A stretch of DNA of 64,000 bases from Methanosphaerula palustris E1-9c (lineage in GTDB: Archaea; Halobacteriota; Methanomicrobia; Methanomicrobiales; Methanospirillaceae), in contig NC_011832.1 in the NCBI RefSeq assembly GCF_000021965.1, positions 1,922,001 to 1,986,000 of the forward strand. The letters are read 5' to 3'. The position numbers and the translations under genes are program-made. Shown here in pieces: positions 61,295-64,000 of this stretch (positions are counted from its first letter, which is position 1; each line of letters opens with the position of its first letter). The notes under the pieces were generated by a model. That model was not told where the DNA came from and searched no databases. It saw only the letters and a list, made by a program, of their open reading frames with translations.

Positions 61295-61852
61295 TTATGA
61301 AGGGACCGCAGAGTCCCGGATCACCCGCCATCGTTGCACCTTCTGATGAAAGGATTCGCGAGCGTTGGCAGGACTGGTTGAGGGGAGGGAGATGACGGTC
61401 ACACCGGCAGGCGGTCCCGCCTTCCCCAGCGACCGTTTCAGAAACCGTTCGGCGGTCCTCCCATTGGCTGCGACCAGGCGGATGGTCGGATGGGTTGTCA
61501 AAAATCCACGAATATCGTTCAGAGCCGGCTCATATATCGTACTGTCCATCGAACCCTCCTGATAACAGGAGTCGACCATATCCCAGAGCGCCACCTGCTG
61601 ATCAGCGAGCAGACGGACTCTCTCGGAATACGAGAGTGACCGGGAGATCCCAAAGAGTTCCTCGATGATCGGCCAGAAATGGTTCAGAGGATTCGCATAA
61701 TATTCTCCTACAGTCCGTGCCCGGGCACTTGGAAATGAACCGAGGACTAGCACGACCGGGGCCGAGCCGATTATTGGAAGGATACCCTGCTTTGGATCGG
61801 AGTCTTTTATACTGCTGGTTCTCTTCATCAGATCAGGCTTTCCTTCTATCAT
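61295..61852 (-). CDS. DNA-deoxyinosine glycosylase (uracil-DNA glycosylase superfamily)
   Basis: It removes hypoxanthine (deaminated adenine) from DNA to start base excision repair. The 185 residues have the superfamily pattern: LVLGSFPSARARTVGEYYANPLNHFWPII (split), motif 1 GSFPS; LWDMVDSCYQEGSMDSTI; LVAANGRTAERFLKR; and the C-terminal motif SLPSTSPANARESFHQKV. I start at ATG 61850-61852, with AGGGA upstream. ATG 61867 and ATG 61828 are alternatives, since the first 25 residues are unconserved. The stop is adjacent to the convergent pyruvate kinase stop. Confidence 0.9.
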   Translation of the reverse strand: MIEGKPDLMKRTSSIKDSDPKQGILPIIGSAPVVLVLGSFPSARARTVGEYYANPLNHFWPIIEELFGISRSLSYSERVRLLADQQVALWDMVDSCYQEGSMDSTIYEPALNDIRGFLTTHPTIRLVAANGRTAERFLKRSLGKAGPPAGVTVISLPSTSPANARESFHQKVQRWRVIRDSAVPS

Positions 61853-62235
61853 CTGCTTCCCTGTCATCAGGAGAAATCATCTCCGTATATTCCTATAACA
61901 ACCCAATTCAGCGCTGATCACCCGGGGATCAGATCATCAAGGCCCTGATATTCATGGTGGTCGCCCCTATGAAGAGAGAACGATTGCCCGAATTTCATGA
62001 GAGTATCATTCTTAGGATAACCCTTCATTATACTATCTAATTATTGGGCCAGACATGGGAGAGCACGTCGGGATATCATCAAAAACCTGATCGGTTTCCC
62101 CCCCACTTAAGGGGGAAGAAGAGGTTCTCGTAGGAGGATCCGGTCGGCTATTTCCATAAATGACTGCAACAATCATTGTATAATAGTATCAGGAACTAAT
62201 ACGCCCCTGCAGAAGATGAACTCCGGAGGGAAAAA
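61853..62235. other. Intergenic region before PP2C gene
   Basis: About 380 bases with no gene. A CCCCC-ACTTAA-GGGGG hairpin spans about 62100-62115. The PP2C promoter TATA (62179-62186) and GGAGG follow. The left part must contain the glycosylase promoter. Nothing else is evident. Confidence 0.4.
62179..62186 (+). promoter_or_regulatory. TATA box of PP2C gene
   Basis: TATAATAG at 62179-62186 predicts a start near 62210, giving a leader of about 26 bases that contains the GGAGG ribosome binding site before GTG 62236. Confidence 0.55.
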
Positions 62236-63027
62236 GTGAAAATCTGGCGGGCGGTAGGAGCATCAGTTCAGGGAACCTATCACCAGCAAATTGGGCTACC
62301 CAACCAGGACGCATTTGGATCTTCTGCTGTGGAAGGCGGAGTTGCCGTGGCGGTGGCCGACGGACACGGATCTGCCCGCTGTTTCAGAAGCGATAGGGGT
62401 TCGGCGTTTGCTGTTGAGGCAGCACTTTCAGTTTCCAGACTGTTCGCCGCCAGAACGGACCCGATTGTTCTTCTATCCTGCGATCAGGAGTATCTGAGAG
62501 CCGGCATCTGCACAGCGATCGTCGACAGGTGGAGAGAACTGGTGGATCAGGACCTCATCAGCAGAGGTGAAACCGGCATCTCTCCCTCTTCCAGATATGA
62601 CGAACTCGCGGATCAATTACTCCCCTACGGGTCAACCCTGATGACCGTCATCGCCACACAGGATTATCTGCTGTATCTGCAGCTTGGCGACGGGGATATC
62701 CTCACCATCTCACAGGAAAGAACAGTAGAACGTCCACTGGAGCGGGATCCCCGCCTCTTTGGAAACCAGACCACTTCACTCTGTCTACCCGAGGCAGCCA
62801 ATGATTTTTATACTGCTGTTGCCAGCGTACACGACAGGATACCCGCAGCAGTCCTGCTCGCAACCGACGGGCTGGTCAACTCATACCAGAGTGAAACCGA
62901 TTTTCATACAGCAGCCCTCAGACTCTTCACTGAAGATCAGCACCTATCAGAACTACTCTCCTGGATATCCTCGACCGGAAGCGGGGACGATATCACCGTC
63001 GGGATGCTGCTTCACAATTCTGAATAA
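62236..63027 (+). CDS. PP2C-type protein phosphatase
   Basis: This 263-residue metal-dependent Ser/Thr phosphatase begins KIWRAVGASVQGTYHQQIG, followed by LPNQDAFG. Metal-binding Asp residues are in VAVAVADGHGSARC (motif 2). Then YGSTLMTVIATQDYLLYLQLGDGDIL (split), VLLATDGLVNSY and GSGDDITVGMLL (final Asp pair) complete the family set. The GTG start at 62236 has GGAGG six bases upstream. Such phosphatases in prokaryotes usually act with a Ser/Thr kinase and a von Willebrand A protein. Neither is adjacent on the right; the neighbouring gene is convergent. Confidence 0.93.
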   Translation: MKIWRAVGASVQGTYHQQIGLPNQDAFGSSAVEGGVAVAVADGHGSARCFRSDRGSAFAVEAALSVSRLFAARTDPIVLLSCDQEYLRAGICTAIVDRWRELVDQDLISRGETGISPSSRYDELADQLLPYGSTLMTVIATQDYLLYLQLGDGDILTISQERTVERPLERDPRLFGNQTTSLCLPEAANDFYTAVASVHDRIPAAVLLATDGLVNSYQSETDFHTAALRLFTEDQHLSELLSWISSTGSGDDITVGMLLHNSE

Positions 63028-63104
63028 AGAAAAAAGATATGTTATTTTGGTTGATACCTGACTGCCAGTCTCACGTTCAATCGGAGATAAAAAATGAACC
63101 TGGA

Positions 63105-63130
63105 ACACCTTTTTTTGCTCAAAAGGGTGT
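63105..63130. terminator. Bidirectional hairpin between convergent genes
   Basis: ACACCTTTT (63105-63113) and AAAAGGGTGT (63121-63130) pair with one bulge, with T-runs usable from both sides. It lies between the PP2C stop and the stop of the repeat protein, a position suiting termination of both. Confidence 0.5.
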
Positions 63131-63147
63131 GATATTCTGAATTTCAT

Positions 63148-64000
63148 TCAACTGTTTGTGGCGTTCACCCCCAGATGATGTCTGCCTGTTGATCCGTTAC
63201 CAAGCACGGAGGTCCCATTGACTGCGAAGTCAGGGGCATGATCCGGACCGGCAGTTGTGTTACGGTCAAAGTCCGGAGGAGCAGTCTCGTTTCCGGCAGA
63301 GCCATGTGCATGACCGTGGCCAGCAGTTGCGTTAGTTGCGTTGCCAGCAAAGTCCGGAGGGGCGGTCTCGTTACCTGCGAAGTCGGGGGCATGATCTGGA
63401 CAGGCAGTTGTGTTACCGCCAAAGTCCGGAGGAGGAGTCTCGTTTCCGGCAGAGCCATGTGCATGACCGTGGCCGGCAGTTGCGTTCGTGGCGTTACCAG
63501 CAAAGTCTGGAGAAGCGGTCTCGTTTCTGGCAGGACCATGTGCAGGACCCGGACCGGGGCCGAAACTATTTTCATTCAGACCTGCAGCAGAGAGCGACTC
63601 GTTGATACTCTGTTTCAGAGCAGTCTTGGTACCATTATACGTCTTTACAGCGACCTGTGTCTGGTTGAAGAACAGACGCTCGACCGTTCCAAGGTTCTTC
63701 TCCGCAGTTCGAAGTTCAGTACCGTTCTGTATGGACGATAGTGATGCAGCGGCGGAGACATAGTTATCTCTGGTCGTAGTCATGGCAGTGGCGCCAGAAC
63801 TGTTGCTGATCTGATCGATGTATTGAATTGAACCCTGCATCATCACTTCAGTGATATGACTGGTGTTCACAATCCGATCCCTGATTTCAGTGATATGCGT
63901 CTGGTTTATAGAGTTTGTGACCCCCCCTGCGCTGACAGCAGGGACGAGCATCAGCATCAATCCGAGCATGCATATACTGACTGATACGATTGATTTAGTG
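63148..64000 (-). CDS. Secreted His/Asn-rich repeat protein, N-terminus beyond window
   Basis: The frame is open from the window edge through TKSIVSVSICMLGLMLMLVP and AVSAGG, a signal peptide whose first residues lie outside; an internal ATG at 63967-63969 would cut the peptide short. The mature region (about 30-150) is helical, with Asn sequons (NQTHI, NTSHI, NGTEL, NQTQV). The C-terminal half is made of 51-residue repeats containing GHGHAHGSAGNET, PPDF and PDHAPDF, with many N-x-T sequons. His-Gly motifs suggest metal binding, and the sequons suggest glycosylation. The DNA repeat period is 153 bases. The function is unknown. Confidence 0.8.
   Translation of the reverse strand, partial: TKSIVSVSICMLGLMLMLVPAVSAGGVTNSINQTHITEIRDRIVNTSHITEVMMQGSIQYIDQISNSSGATAMTTTRDNYVSAAASLSSIQNGTELRTAEKNLGTVERLFFNQTQVAVKTYNGTKTALKQSINESLSAAGLNENSFGPGPGPAHGPARNETASPDFAGNATNATAGHGHAHGSAGNETPPPDFGGNTTACPDHAPDFAGNETAPPDFAGNATNATAGHGHAHGSAGNETAPPDFDRNTTAGPDHAPDFAVNGTSVLGNGSTGRHHLGVNATNS
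63252..63530 (-). repeat. Tandem 153-bp coding repeats
   Basis: CAGTTGTGTTAC recurs at 63252 and 63405, and the sequence between is nearly identical over about 125 bases. A partial third copy continues to about 63530. The period of 51 codons keeps the frame, as expected for repeat expansion in a surface protein. Confidence 0.75.

Overview
The window is chromosomal DNA of a methanogenic euryarchaeon, most likely Methanomicrobiales of the Methanosphaerula/Methanoregula type. That placement is inferred from gene content and style: archaellum genes arlD/E-G-F-H-I-J next to cheF-Y-B-A-C-D, archaeosine genes tgtA and arcS, hypD, a DUF2148 ferredoxin-domain protein, a relative of beta-RFAP synthase, secreted NosD-type beta-helix proteins, TATA-box promoters and GGAGG/GGTGAT ribosome binding sites. 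Most of the window is GC-rich. The AT-rich exceptions lie between about 34.5 and 43 kb.

Layout. 1-6.7 kb: a truncated secreted protein, a TPR protein, MsrB, a large hybrid sensor kinase, a DUF2703 protein and a DUF1624 acyltransferase. 6.7-13.1 kb: uvrB-uvrC-uvrA with ATGA overlaps. 13.1-16.5 kb: a CBS/DRTGG-containing pyrophosphatase, the DUF2148 protein and the GHMP-fold protein. 16.6-23.6 kb: a sequon-rich lipoprotein, an NfnAB/SudAB-like flavoprotein pair, arcS-tgtA and an AMMECR1 protein. 23.8-34.4 kb: a beta-helix protein with a dockerin-like end, two tandem acyl-CoA synthetases, iscU/iscS-type genes, and a second beta-helix protein with four CBM6-like repeats.

34.5-43.0 kb is an accessory, decaying region. 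It holds an inverted repeat of GGTGACA heptamers, a broken lamin-tail/DUF3006 pair, a complete IS5-like element plus a solitary end of a related element, an AT-rich DpnII/MboI-like nuclease, a frameshifted gene with a G8 tract, a frameshifted tyrosine recombinase, a relE toxin that has lost its start beside an intact antitoxin, and two related zinc-ribbon membrane proteins. It stops at a tRNA-Arg gene whose 3' end faces it.

43.1-64 kb returns to core genes: hypD, an MscS channel, a secreted beta-propeller coupled to the chemotaxis operon, the che and arl operons on the minus strand, pyruvate kinase, a deoxyinosine glycosylase, a PP2C phosphatase and a truncated His/Asn-rich repetitive secreted protein.

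The che and arl genes form one functional unit. CheA-CheY signalling reaches the ArlI/ArlJ/ArlH motor through CheF and the ArlD/E-like protein. No archaellin, CheW, CheR or chemoreceptor gene is present in the window. The least understood members are a membrane-anchored acidic protein between arlJ and cheF, and the secreted propeller after cheD.
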